This document shows, in pieces, positions 1-8,099 of a stretch of 64,000 nucleotides of DNA. The position numbers and the translations under genes were made by a program. The notes under the pieces are model-generated. The model saw only the letters and a list, made by a program, of their open reading frames with translations. It ran no database searches and was not told the origin of the DNA. Numbering within the stretch: the stretch's first letter is position 1; every line of letters starts with the position of its first letter. The stretch is taken from the NCBI RefSeq assembly GCF_004681185.1, contig NZ_SRIF01000002.1, positions 911,994-975,993 of the forward strand. Direction: 5' to 3'. This DNA is from Haloarcula amylovorans (GTDB taxonomy: Archaea > Halobacteriota > Halobacteria > Halobacteriales > Haloarculaceae).

Positions 1-1
1 G

Positions 2-442
2 CCGTTCGACCGCCTGCCGGGCTCCGACCCGCGTCTCGGCCCGGAGATGAAGTCCACGGGCGAGGTCATGGGTACGGCCGGATCGTTCGGCAAGGCCTAT
101 CAGAAGGCCCAGATGAGCGTCGGCAAGCCCATTCCGCTCTCCGGAACCGCCATCGTCGACCTACCTGTCCTCGGCTACGAGGAGCACTTCGACGTGAAGG
201 ACTTAGACGACTACGAGGACACCGACGCCGTCATCGAGGCCATCCAGAACGGCGAGGTGGACCTCGTCGTCTCCCGTGACCGCGACGTGCTCGAAGCCTG
301 CGTCGAGGAGACTGTGACGTACTTCTCGACCATTGAGAGCGCCGAGGCCGCGCTGGAGGCCATCAACTCAGACGACCAACCGCTGTCCGTCCAGGCCATC
401 AGCGAGCGCCCGAAGACAGCCCGCGACTGGGGCGACGAGTAA
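2..442 (+). CDS. carB: Carbamoyl-phosphate synthase large subunit, C-terminal part (5' end outside window)
   Basis: This is the last ~146 residues of the ATP-grasp subunit that makes carbamoyl phosphate for arginine and pyrimidine synthesis. The reading frame is open from base 2, so the gene starts upstream of the window. The motif RLPGSDPRLGPEMKSTGEVM ends the second ATP-grasp half; the rest is the C-terminal MGS-like allosteric domain. This tail is shorter and more acidic than in E. coli CarB. carA lies ~1.3 kb downstream on the opposite strand, with panE between them, so the two subunits are not in one operon here. Identity is secure; only the tail is visible. Confidence 0.93.
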   Translation, partial: PFDRLPGSDPRLGPEMKSTGEVMGTAGSFGKAYQKAQMSVGKPIPLSGTAIVDLPVLGYEEHFDVKDLDDYEDTDAVIEAIQNGEVDLVVSRDRDVLEACVEETVTYFSTIESAEAALEAINSDDQPLSVQAISERPKTARDWGDE

Positions 443-563
443 CCCGACGGTTCGCGCCACGTCTGAAACGGGCCAACTGAGCCCGTTCCTGCCGGCCTGT
501 CGCAACTGCTCGCAGTCTCGGTCGACCAAACAGCTACCCCTCTGGGTGGCGTTAGTGCCCGCT

Positions 564-1490
564 ATGAACGTCGCAGTGTTCGGAGCCGGCGGCATCGGCG
601 GTTATCTCGGCGCTCGCTTGGCCGACGCCGGCCACGAGGTCCACCTCGTCGCGCGCGGTGACCACCTCGCTGCGATTCGGGCCGACGGACTTCGCGTCGA
701 GAGCGTCGCCGGCGATACTGCGGTCGAACTGCCCGCGACGGACGACCCGAGCGAAATCGGAGCCGTCGACTACGTGCTGTTCTGTGTGAAGTCACACGAC
801 ACTCGTGAGGCCGCCGCCGATCTCGAACCGCTCCTCGGCGACGACACCGCCGTCGTCTCGTTCCAGAACGGCGTGGATAACGAGCGATGGCTCGCCGAGG
901 AGGTAGGCGAGTCCCGCGTCGTCGGCGGCGTCGCCTACATCTTCTCGACCATCGCCGAACCGGGCGTCGTCGAACACACCGGCGGCCCAGCGCGGTTCGT
1001 CTACGGCGAACTGGACGACGCCCGCACCGCCCGTATCGAAACGCTCGACGGCGCTCTCCGCTCCTGTGCGGGCATCGAGGCAGTTCTCGCTGATGACATC
1101 CACGTCGAACTGTGGCGGAAGTTCGCGTTCATCTGTGCCCACTCGGGGATGACCGCCGCGACGCGACTGCCTGTCGGCGAGATACGCGCCCACGAGGAGT
1201 CGTGGCGGATGTATCGACGTATCGTCGAGGAGGTGTGTGCGGTCGCCCGGGCGAACGGCGTGGCGCTTCCCGACGACACCGCCGCGGAGTGGGTCGAGTT
1301 CGCGCGAGACCTCGATCCGGATTCGTACTCCTCGCTGCACTACGACCTGACACACGAGAAGGCGATGGAACTCGATGGGCTGAACGCCGCCGTCGTCCGC
1401 CACGCCGAGGGGACCGACGTAGACGTGCCGATGAACGAGGCTGTCACGGCCGTCCTCCGACCGTGGGCCGAGCGGTTCGCGGATAGGTGA
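564..1490 (+). CDS. panE: 2-dehydropantoate 2-reductase (ketopantoate reductase)
   Basis: A 308-residue NADPH-dependent reductase of the PanE/ApbA family, which reduces ketopantoate to pantoate for pantothenate and coenzyme A synthesis. The N-terminal Rossmann motif is FGAGGIGGYLGARLADAGH, with the glycine pattern at residues 6-11. A CVKSHDT segment and the conserved FQNGVDNE loop follow, then the helical C-terminal substrate domain with WRKFAFIC. I start at the ATG at 564 because the Rossmann motif begins immediately after it; the frame is open further upstream but overlaps carB and looks noncoding. Length is normal for the family. Other haloarchaeal paralogues act on different 2-oxo acids, so the exact substrate is inferred. 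Confidence 0.88.
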   Translation: MNVAVFGAGGIGGYLGARLADAGHEVHLVARGDHLAAIRADGLRVESVAGDTAVELPATDDPSEIGAVDYVLFCVKSHDTREAAADLEPLLGDDTAVVSFQNGVDNERWLAEEVGESRVVGGVAYIFSTIAEPGVVEHTGGPARFVYGELDDARTARIETLDGALRSCAGIEAVLADDIHVELWRKFAFICAHSGMTAATRLPVGEIRAHEESWRMYRRIVEEVCAVARANGVALPDDTAAEWVEFARDLDPDSYSSLHYDLTHEKAMELDGLNAAVVRHAEGTDVDVPMNEAVTAVLRPWAERFADR

Positions 1491-1529
1491 ACCGAGGGGC
1501 CGTCACTCCGTTCAGCCGTTCGCTAAAAT

Positions 1530-1692
1530 CGAGGGCCGCTCCTTGCAGTCGCGCCCCTCGCTACTGCTTGCGGCTCACTTCGTTCGCCGCTGCGCTTCTT
1601 CGAGGAACTTCACTTCGTTCAGTTCCTCGCTACTCACGGGTCGCTGCGCTCCCCGTTCGAACTACCGAGAGCCGCGCTACGCGCGCCTCTCG
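1530..1692. repeat. Three consecutive hairpins between convergent genes
   Basis: The 200-bp gap between the convergent panE and carA holds no gene but three inverted repeats. One is CGAGGG (1530-1535) with CCCTCG (1555-1560). The second is CGAGGAACT (1601-1609) with AGTTCCTCG (1621-1629). The third is CGAGAG (1666-1671) with CTCTCG (1687-1692). All are GC-rich, with loops of about 11-19 bases containing the CTTCGTTC-type words common in haloarchaeal intergenic DNA. They could help terminate both transcripts; no long T-run follows them. Confidence 0.6.
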
Positions 1693-2739
1693 CTAATCCT
1701 GCGCCATCCCGAGCACGTCGTCGAAGAAGCCGAGCGAGTCGTGCGGGCCAGGGTTGGCCTCGGGGTGGTACTGGCGCGTGATGATGTTCAGGTCGTCGTT
1801 CTCCAGTCCCTCGGGGGTATCGTCGTTGACGTTGACCTGCGTCACGTCGAGCTTGTCGCCGGGTTCGGCGACGGTGTAGCCGTGGTTCTGGGTCGTCATC
1901 ACGACCTGGTTCGTCCGGAGGTCACGCACCGGCTGGTTGACGCCGCGGTGGCCGAACTCCATCTTCGAGGTTTCGCCGCCCAGCGCGTTGGCGACGACCT
2001 GCTGACCGAGACAGATGCCCGCGAGCGGCACGTCACCGACGTAGGTCTCGACGAGTTCACCGGCCTGCTCGAAGTTTTCGGGGTCGCCCGGGCCGTTCGA
2101 GATGAACAGCAGGTCGGGGTCGACGGCCGCCACGTCGTCCTCGGTGGCGTCGTAGGGGAAGACGTGAACGGCGGCGTCGCGCTCGACCAGCGACTCGACG
2201 ATGGAGCCTTTCGCGCCGCAGTCGACCAGCGCGACGGTCTCGCCGTCGGCGTCGGCGTTGTGCGTCTCCACCTCGTCGACGGAGACCTGCGCGCCGATGT
2301 CCGTGTGGTCGGACATGTGCTTGCACTGGCGCAGTTCATCGAGCGCGTCCTCCTCGGTCGCGTCGGGACCGGCGGCGATGCCGCACTTCATGGCCCCCTC
2401 GTCGCGGATCTCGGTGACGATGTCGCGCGTGTCGAGGTGATCGACAGCGGGCACGCCTTCGGATTCGAGCCACTCGGCCACGTCGTCGGTGAGTTCGCGG
2501 GCGACGGCCCCGCGGGGGTGGACGCGGTCGGACTCGAAGCGCTCCTCGCGGACGCCGTAGTTGCCGATGAGCGGGTACGAGAACGTGAGAATCTGCTCCT
2601 CGTAAGAGGGGTCGGTCAGACTCTCCTCGTAGCCGGTGTAAGCGGTCGTGAAGACGATTTCGCCGCGTGTCGTGCCGGGCGAGCGAGCGCGGGCCTCGAT
2701 GACGCGTTCGCCTTCCAGTGCTACGTATGCGTCTGTCAT
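1693..2739 (-). CDS. carA: Carbamoyl-phosphate synthase small (glutaminase) subunit
   Basis: A 348-residue glutamine amidotransferase subunit that hydrolyses glutamine and channels ammonia to CarB. The N-terminal CPSase small-chain domain covers about residues 1-150 (TAYTGYEESLTDPSY). The class I amidotransferase domain follows, with SNGPGDP near 214-220, the nucleophile Cys243 in GICLGQQ, and His325/Glu327 in YHPEANPGP; the full triad is present. The gene is divergent from an Lrp-type regulator 102 bp away, which makes that regulator a plausible controller. Length and motifs are normal. Confidence 0.96.
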   Translation of the reverse strand: MTDAYVALEGERVIEARARSPGTTRGEIVFTTAYTGYEESLTDPSYEEQILTFSYPLIGNYGVREERFESDRVHPRGAVARELTDDVAEWLESEGVPAVDHLDTRDIVTEIRDEGAMKCGIAAGPDATEEDALDELRQCKHMSDHTDIGAQVSVDEVETHNADADGETVALVDCGAKGSIVESLVERDAAVHVFPYDATEDDVAAVDPDLLFISNGPGDPENFEQAGELVETYVGDVPLAGICLGQQVVANALGGETSKMEFGHRGVNQPVRDLRTNQVVMTTQNHGYTVAEPGDKLDVTQVNVNDDTPEGLENDDLNIITRQYHPEANPGPHDSLGFFDDVLGMAQD

Positions 2740-2841
2740 TACGAGATGCGTACAAGATTCCGGTTCATAAGGGTTGCTTTCGAAGTCGAGTTACGATTTT
2801 CGTAATCCTCAAGTTCGGGAGGTGAGAAGGGTCGCATCTCG

Positions 2842-3255
2842 ATGGACGAACTGGACAGCGAGATACTCTCGATACTCCGACAGGATGCCCGCACGCCCTA
2901 CACGGAGATTGCAGACCAAGTCGGGACCTCCGAGGGGACCGTCCGGAACCGAGTCGAGCGACTCGTCGAGGACGGCGTCATCGAGCGCTTTACCATCGCC
3001 ACTCGCACCGGGAACGTCAAATCGATGGTCGAGGTCGGCGTCGACGTTAACGTCGATACGGAGGCCGTCACCGACCGCATCGCCGAGTGGCCGACGGTCG
3101 ACTTCGTCTGGCAAGTGTCCGGTGAGGAAGACATCGTCGTGGTCGTTGACGCTGCCGACACGGGGGCCGTCAACGAACTCATCACGCGTGCGCGAGAGTT
3201 AGACGAGGTCGTGAGTACGAAGACAAGGCTAATCCTCGACGAACGCGTCGGCTGA
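2842..3255 (+). CDS. Lrp/AsnC family transcriptional regulator
   Basis: A 137-residue feast/famine regulator. Residues 1-60 form the N-terminal winged helix (LDSEILSILRQDARTPYTEI, then a recognition helix with GTVRNRVERL). The remainder is the RAM/AsnC ligand-binding domain, including the VSGEEDIVVVVD strand. In this family the C-terminal domain senses amino acids or related ligands and drives octamer assembly. It lies divergent from carA, which suggests, but does not prove, control of carbamoyl-phosphate synthesis. Its 3' end is duplicated twice just downstream (see 3226-3390). Confidence 0.9.
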   Translation: MDELDSEILSILRQDARTPYTEIADQVGTSEGTVRNRVERLVEDGVIERFTIATRTGNVKSMVEVGVDVNVDTEAVTDRIAEWPTVDFVWQVSGEEDIVVVVDAADTGAVNELITRARELDEVVSTKTRLILDERVG

Positions 3256-3390
3256 CCGACGGGAACCGACGCGTACCGAGGATTCGCCGAGTGAGGCTAA
3301 TATTGGACGAGCGAGTCGGATGAACGTCAGTGAATCGACGAGCGAACCGATAGTCGCCGAGTGAGGCTAATTCTGGACGAGCGAGTTAGG
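3226..3390 (+). repeat. Decayed tandem copies of the lrp gene 3' end
   Basis: The word AGGCTAAT followed by a GACGA(G/A)CG(A/C)G context occurs at 3226, 3294 and 3364, a period of 68-70 bp. The first copy encodes the true C-terminus RLILDERVG. The second encodes the same nine residues followed by a TGA in the same relative place. The third encodes RLILDERVR with no stop there. The unit also carries a shared CGCCGAGTG before copies two and three. This looks like partial tandem duplication of a gene end. Confidence 0.75.
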
Positions 3391-3484
3391 GAACACTAGT
3401 ACCTTCCTCGGAAATAGAGGGGCAGAGAGGGAGCGGCTGAACGGCCATCCCGAGATTCATTGTTGCCCAGCCGATAACGGGGGT

Positions 3485-4351
3485 ATGCAGTTTTCTGGCC
3501 CCATTCCGGGCGATATCACTTCGACGTACGTCCAACTTGCGGAGGATGGCGCTCAGTTTCTGGCCGTCGCGTTCTTGCTCTACGCCGTCGGCCGACTGCT
3601 CGTCGTCCCGGGCGTCCGCTGGAGTCTCGCACGCTCGAAGCTCGACGGGACAGTCGAGAGCGCACTGATGAGTACGACGCACCTGGCGGTCGTCGTGATA
3701 ACTATCGTCGTCTCGGCGAGCGTCGCTGGCTTCCGGGGAAGTCTCGCCGGGTCGACGCTCATCGCGGCCGGCATCACGATAGCGGTCGGCCTCGCCGCAC
3801 AGGATGTGCTCGGGAACTTCGTCTCGGGAGCGTTCATCGTCACCGACCCGGACCTGAACGTCGGCGACACTATCGAGTGGGAAGACAAGCGCGGGACCGT
3901 CGTCGACATCGACCTCCGGGTGACGCGGGTGCGGACGCCGAACAACGAGCGCATCGTCGTCCCCAACACCGTACTGGCGACGAGCGCAGTGACGAACCAC
4001 ACGTCGACGGACCCGGTCGGCATCGCCTATCAGTTCGGCGTCGCGTACGAGGCCGATATCGACGAGGTGGCGGCAGTCATCACCGACGTCGCCCGCAGTC
4101 TCGACCACGTCACCGAGAAACCGGAACCGAGCGTCGAAGTCAGTGAACTGACCGACAGTTCCGTGGTGTTGACCGCCCGCCTCTGGATTCCGGTCAGGCG
4201 GAAGAATCGGGCATCACAGGTCCGTTCGGCCTTTATTCGTGGTGTCCACGAGGCGTGCCGGGCGGCGGGAATCGACCTCAGCGACCCGCAGAACGTCGAG
4301 CTGTCCGGCGACGTGACCGTCGAGGGACCGGAGAACGGGACTGATCGATAG
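3485..4351 (+). CDS. Small-conductance mechanosensitive channel, MscS family
   Basis: A 288-residue membrane channel protein expected to gate on membrane tension and release solutes during osmotic downshock. Two or three hydrophobic helices lie in residues 18-105. The pore-lining TM3 and following helix are represented by TLIAAGITIAVGLAAQDVL. The MscS beta domain follows (FIVTDPDLNVGDTIEWEDKR, with TPNNERIVVPN), then a mixed alpha/beta cytoplasmic C-terminus. The gene ends 3 bp before the convergent helicase gene. Haloarchaea usually carry several MscS paralogues, so no specific name is given. Confidence 0.9.
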   Translation: MQFSGPIPGDITSTYVQLAEDGAQFLAVAFLLYAVGRLLVVPGVRWSLARSKLDGTVESALMSTTHLAVVVITIVVSASVAGFRGSLAGSTLIAAGITIAVGLAAQDVLGNFVSGAFIVTDPDLNVGDTIEWEDKRGTVVDIDLRVTRVRTPNNERIVVPNTVLATSAVTNHTSTDPVGIAYQFGVAYEADIDEVAAVITDVARSLDHVTEKPEPSVEVSELTDSSVVLTARLWIPVRRKNRASQVRSAFIRGVHEACRAAGIDLSDPQNVELSGDVTVEGPENGTDR

Positions 4352-4354
4352 CGC

Positions 4355-6793
4355 TCACTGCGACGGTTTATTGCCGGTCAGACCGTCGAGGAGATGAATC
4401 GCGCCGTGTTTCGAGAGCGGGTCGTTGGCGTTGCCGCAGTGAGGCGACTGCACGCAGGCCGGACAGCCGTTTTCGCAGCCGCACGACTGGAGCATCGACA
4501 GCGTGGTGTCCATCAGTGACCCGATATCGTGATAGCCCGCCCGCGTCAGGCCGATGCCGCCGGGGTAGCCGTCGTAGACGAAGATGGTCGGCGCGTCGGT
4601 GTGGGGGTGCTGTGGGGTCGAGAGACCGCCGATGTCGCCGCGGTCACAGAGATATTCGAAGGGAAACATCGAGATCATGGCGTGCTCGGCGGCGTGAATA
4701 GCGCCGGGGAAATCGCCCGCCGCGGTTGCCGCCCCGCTGGAACCGCCGACATCGCCTGCCCTATCATCGGAGGACGAACCCCTATACGCCCCGCGTCGAA
4801 TCTCGTCTTCGAGGTCCACTGGCACGGTGTGATACAGCGCTTTCGTCTCCAAGGTCGTCTCCGGCAAATCGAGCGGGCGCTGACCTAGCACCTCGCCGGA
4901 CGAGCCATCGCGCCGTTCGTAGCCCGTAATCTGCTTTCGCATCGTCACCGAGGCGAAGCGGACGGGCACGTCCTCGCGGGTCGGCAGCGGGCGCTCCTGT
5001 AAGTCGGCCTCAACGGTGATGGTCTTGTCGTGGAGGACTCGCGTGTAGTAGTTCGCCCACGTCCGGTCGAGTTCGGCGACCCCAGTAGAGAGGTCGAGGT
5101 CGGTCACCTCGTAGCGCCGCCCCTGGTGGTGGTAGATCGCGCCCGGATGGGCGTCGCGCAAGGCGTCCTCGAAGGGAAGCTTGGCGATGACGTCGCCCTT
5201 CGCCACCAGTTTCACCTCGCGGTCGTCGACGGTGCGGAGGCTCATGTCGTGATGGGGGCGCCCGTTCGAGGTCCAGCGAACACCCTTGTCCGTGCTCCGG
5301 CGGTCGAGTTTATTCGCCGATTCGAGGTCGGCGACCACGTCCGGGAACGTCGCGCCGAAGTGCCGGTCGTCGTCAGCCGAGAGCCAGTTCTCGCCGGCGG
5401 CCGCCTGCACGTGGTCGGGGAGCAACTGCTCGTTCTCGGGATTCGTGACGGCGCGCTCGGCTTCTTTCTCGAACAGCGTCGCCGGGTTGCGGAGCACGTA
5501 CTGGTCGAGTTGGTCCTCGCCGCCAACGAGGACGACGAGCGCCGGGTCGGTGCCGCGCCCGGCACGACCGGCCTGCTGGAACGCTCGCATCCGCGTGCCG
5601 GGGTAGCCGTCGAGCAAGACGGCGTCTAGTCCACCCACGTCGACGCCCAGTTCGAGCGCGCTGGTCGACCACACTCCCCGGAGGTCGCCGGACTGGAGGC
5701 GGGTTTCGAGGTCACGGCGCTGGTCGTCGGTGAGCGCTGCCTGATACGCGCCGACGGCGTCCGCGAGGTCGTGGTCGCCTCGGTCGCGCAACTCGTCGGC
5801 GCTGTCGCTGGCGTAGCGCTCGGCGGTCTGGCGCGACCCCGCGAACACGACCGTCTGGAGGCCCCGCGAGACGAGGTCCACGAACAGGCGTTTGGCCTCG
5901 ACGTGGCTGGACTTCCGGCGGCCGCTGCCCCACCCCTTCCCACCGTCGGACGAGTCCGACGAGCCTGCGCTCGCGATGCTCGCGGAGACACCGTCGTACT
6001 CCGGCGGATTCCACAGCAGCCAGTGGCGCGGGCCGCTCGCGCTCGTATCTTCGTCGACGAGCGCGAACGACGATTCGGACTGGTTCGTGACCGTCGCCGC
6101 ATGTTCGACGGGGTTACCGATGGTCGCCGAACAGCAGACCCATTCGGGGTCGCTGTCGAAGCGCTCGGCGACTCTGGCGAGTCGGCGCATGACCAGCGAG
6201 ACGTGGCTGCCGAAGACGCCGCGGTAGCCGTGAACCTCGTCGACGACGACGGTTTCGAGGCGCTGGACGAACCAGTCCCAGAGGCGGTGAGCGTGCGGGA
6301 GGATGCCATAATGGAGCATGTCCGGCGTCGTCAGGAGAACGGTGGGCTGTCGCTCTCGAATGGCTTCTTTCTCGGATTTGGACTGCCGGCCGGTGTACTG
6401 GGCGACCGAGACGCCCGAGGCGAATCCGAGTCCCTGCGCCAACTCGGAGAGCGTCTCAGTCTGGTCGTTGATGAGCGCGACCTGCGGGGCGATGTATAGC
6501 GTCGTCGCGCGCCTATCCAGCGCGCGCTCGAAGGCGGGAACGGTGTAGGCCAGACTCTTTCCACTGGCCGTCTCCGTGGCGAGGACGACGTTCTGACCGT
6601 CTCTGACAGCGTCGATGGCCTTCGTCTGGTGGGCGTAGAGGTCGGTGATTCCCTCGTCGGCTAGTACACCGGCCAGTCGCGAATCGAGGGACGTGTCGGC
6701 GACGGTGGCTTCGCGGCCGGGGACCGTCCGCTCGTCGGCGATCTGACCCTCGTAGTAGGGCCGCTCTCGGAGCCACGCGATGGTGTCGTCCAC
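4355..6793 (-). CDS. DEAD/DEAH-box helicase with C-terminal DUF1998-type cysteine cluster (MrfA/Hrq1-like)
   Basis: An 812-residue superfamily 2 helicase. The Q-motif region is YAHQTKAI, Walker A is ATETASGKS (72-80), the DEVH box is VVDEVHGYRG, motif III is CCSATIGNP, and motif VI is QQAGRAGRG. The C-terminal ~300 residues match the DUF1998 region and end in a cysteine cluster, C-x-C-x3-C-x2-C-x5-C (771-786). This layout matches bacterial MrfA (YprA) and eukaryotic Hrq1, 3'-5' helicases linked to DNA crosslink repair. Function is inferred from that family. The btuCD genes lie just upstream on the same strand (22-bp gap) and may be co-transcribed by chance of layout. Confidence 0.9.
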   Translation of the reverse strand: MDDTIAWLRERPYYEGQIADERTVPGREATVADTSLDSRLAGVLADEGITDLYAHQTKAIDAVRDGQNVVLATETASGKSLAYTVPAFERALDRRATTLYIAPQVALINDQTETLSELAQGLGFASGVSVAQYTGRQSKSEKEAIRERQPTVLLTTPDMLHYGILPHAHRLWDWFVQRLETVVVDEVHGYRGVFGSHVSLVMRRLARVAERFDSDPEWVCCSATIGNPVEHAATVTNQSESSFALVDEDTSASGPRHWLLWNPPEYDGVSASIASAGSSDSSDGGKGWGSGRRKSSHVEAKRLFVDLVSRGLQTVVFAGSRQTAERYASDSADELRDRGDHDLADAVGAYQAALTDDQRRDLETRLQSGDLRGVWSTSALELGVDVGGLDAVLLDGYPGTRMRAFQQAGRAGRGTDPALVVLVGGEDQLDQYVLRNPATLFEKEAERAVTNPENEQLLPDHVQAAAGENWLSADDDRHFGATFPDVVADLESANKLDRRSTDKGVRWTSNGRPHHDMSLRTVDDREVKLVAKGDVIAKLPFEDALRDAHPGAIYHHQGRRYEVTDLDLSTGVAELDRTWANYYTRVLHDKTITVEADLQERPLPTREDVPVRFASVTMRKQITGYERRDGSSGEVLGQRPLDLPETTLETKALYHTVPVDLEDEIRRGAYRGSSSDDRAGDVGGSSGAATAAGDFPGAIHAAEHAMISMFPFEYLCDRGDIGGLSTPQHPHTDAPTIFVYDGYPGGIGLTRAGYHDIGSLMDTTLSMLQSCGCENGCPACVQSPHCGNANDPLSKHGAIHLLDGLTGNKPSQ

Positions 6794-6815
6794 GGGCGGG
6801 CTACGACAGGGACGG

Positions 6816-8099
6816 CTATCGGTCTTGCTGTTCCTGCCGTACGCGCTCTTGCTGTGGCCGACGGTCGGCGCGCCCCGGTAGGTCGGCGACGGCTTCGGGA
6901 AGGCCCTCTATGGTCGTGACGACCGTTCGCTCCGATTCGATGCGCGGGACCCCCTCGCCGGCGACAGCGACGAGACGGCGAGCGGCCGCGACGACGGACT
7001 GGTTGGCGTCGCCCACGTCACCGGCGAGCACGGCGGCGTCGGCCTCGCGGGCCAGTTCGGTCGCACGCTCCCTCGAATGCTCGTCCACGCCGGCGAAGGG
7101 CGGAACGGTGACGGCCTCGCAGTCGAGTTCGTCCGCACGCTCGGCGGCGGCGTCACCGGCCGGCACGACGCCGACGCTGACCGTGAGGCCGGCGGCGACG
7201 AGACGAGCGACAGCCGCGGCTGCCTGCGTTCCGGTGCCGACGACGTGAACGTGCGCATCCAGGGGGTCGCGGTCGGCCAGCGGCGTCACCAGCGGCGCGT
7301 CGAAGCCGGGCTGGCGAGTGACGAGCGTCTCGGCGTCGAAGGCGTCACCGAGCGTCTCCGTCGTGAGTACCTTCCGAGGAGTGCCCGCCGCTCGTACCGC
7401 GCCGTCGGCGAGCAACACGAGTTCGTCGCAGTACCGCGCGGCGAGGTTCAGATCGTGGATGGCTGCGACGGCCGTCTTTCCTTCGGCGACGAGCGAAGAC
7501 GCCAGTTCGAGGGTGCGGACGGCGTGGTTGATGTCCAGGCTTGCCGTCGGTTCGTCGAGCAGGAGGACCGGCGTCGCCTGTGCGAGGGCGCGAGCGAGCA
7601 AGACGCGCTGGCGCTCGCCGCCCGATAGCGACGTGATCGCCCGGTCGGCGAACTGCGCGACATCGGTCCGCTCCATCGCCGCTTGTACGGCCTCGCGGTC
7701 AGTCTCGTCCACGCGGTCGAACCGCCCGAGGTGTGGCGTCCGCCCCATCTCGACGGCCTGCTCGACGGTGAACTCGAAAGAGAGCGTCGTCGTCTGGGGC
7801 GTGCTCGCGACCAGCTGGCTCACCTCCCGCGCGGAGAGGCCGTCGAGGCGTTTGCCGGCGACGCGCACCCTCCCCTCGTCGGGGGTGAGCGTCGCACGCA
7901 GGGTCCGCAACACCGTCGTCTTGCCCGCCCCGTTCGGCCCGACAAGGCCAACAAGCGAGCCGCGGTCGACGGCGAAATCGACGCCCGAGAGAATCTGCTG
8001 ACCGCCGAGTTCGACCGACAGACCCGAGACTTCGAGCATCGGATCCGCATCGGTGTTGCCCACACTACTGTCGAGCGAGCGGTCGACTTGGTCTCTCAT
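6816..8099 (-). CDS. btuD: Corrinoid ABC transporter ATP-binding protein with C-terminal extension
   Basis: A 427-residue ATPase of the FecCD/BtuCD importer type. Walker A is GPNGAGKTT (54-62), the signature is LSGGERQ (158-164), Walker B is VLLLDEPTA (178-186), and the H-loop lies in AAIHDLNLAARYCDEL. ATG at 8099 overlaps the btuC stop as ATGA, indicating translational coupling; an internal start at MLEVSG would also fit. After the ABC domain (to about residue 265) there is an extra ~160-residue domain with VVGTGTQAAAAVARLV and alternating beta/alpha character, resembling a small nucleotide-fold unit of unknown role. Typical BtuD proteins end at about 250-270 residues. Confidence 0.9.
   Translation of the reverse strand: MRDQVDRSLDSSVGNTDADPMLEVSGLSVELGGQQILSGVDFAVDRGSLVGLVGPNGAGKTTVLRTLRATLTPDEGRVRVAGKRLDGLSAREVSQLVASTPQTTTLSFEFTVEQAVEMGRTPHLGRFDRVDETDREAVQAAMERTDVAQFADRAITSLSGGERQRVLLARALAQATPVLLLDEPTASLDINHAVRTLELASSLVAEGKTAVAAIHDLNLAARYCDELVLLADGAVRAAGTPRKVLTTETLGDAFDAETLVTRQPGFDAPLVTPLADRDPLDAHVHVVGTGTQAAAAVARLVAAGLTVSVGVVPAGDAAAERADELDCEAVTVPPFAGVDEHSRERATELAREADAAVLAGDVGDANQSVVAAARRLVAVAGEGVPRIESERTVVTTIEGLPEAVADLPGRADRRPQQERVRQEQQDR

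Noticed and set aside
1543..2805. Long plus-strand open frame opposite carA
   Set aside because: Antisense to a secure gene, no family features, typical of GC-rich haloarchaeal DNA.
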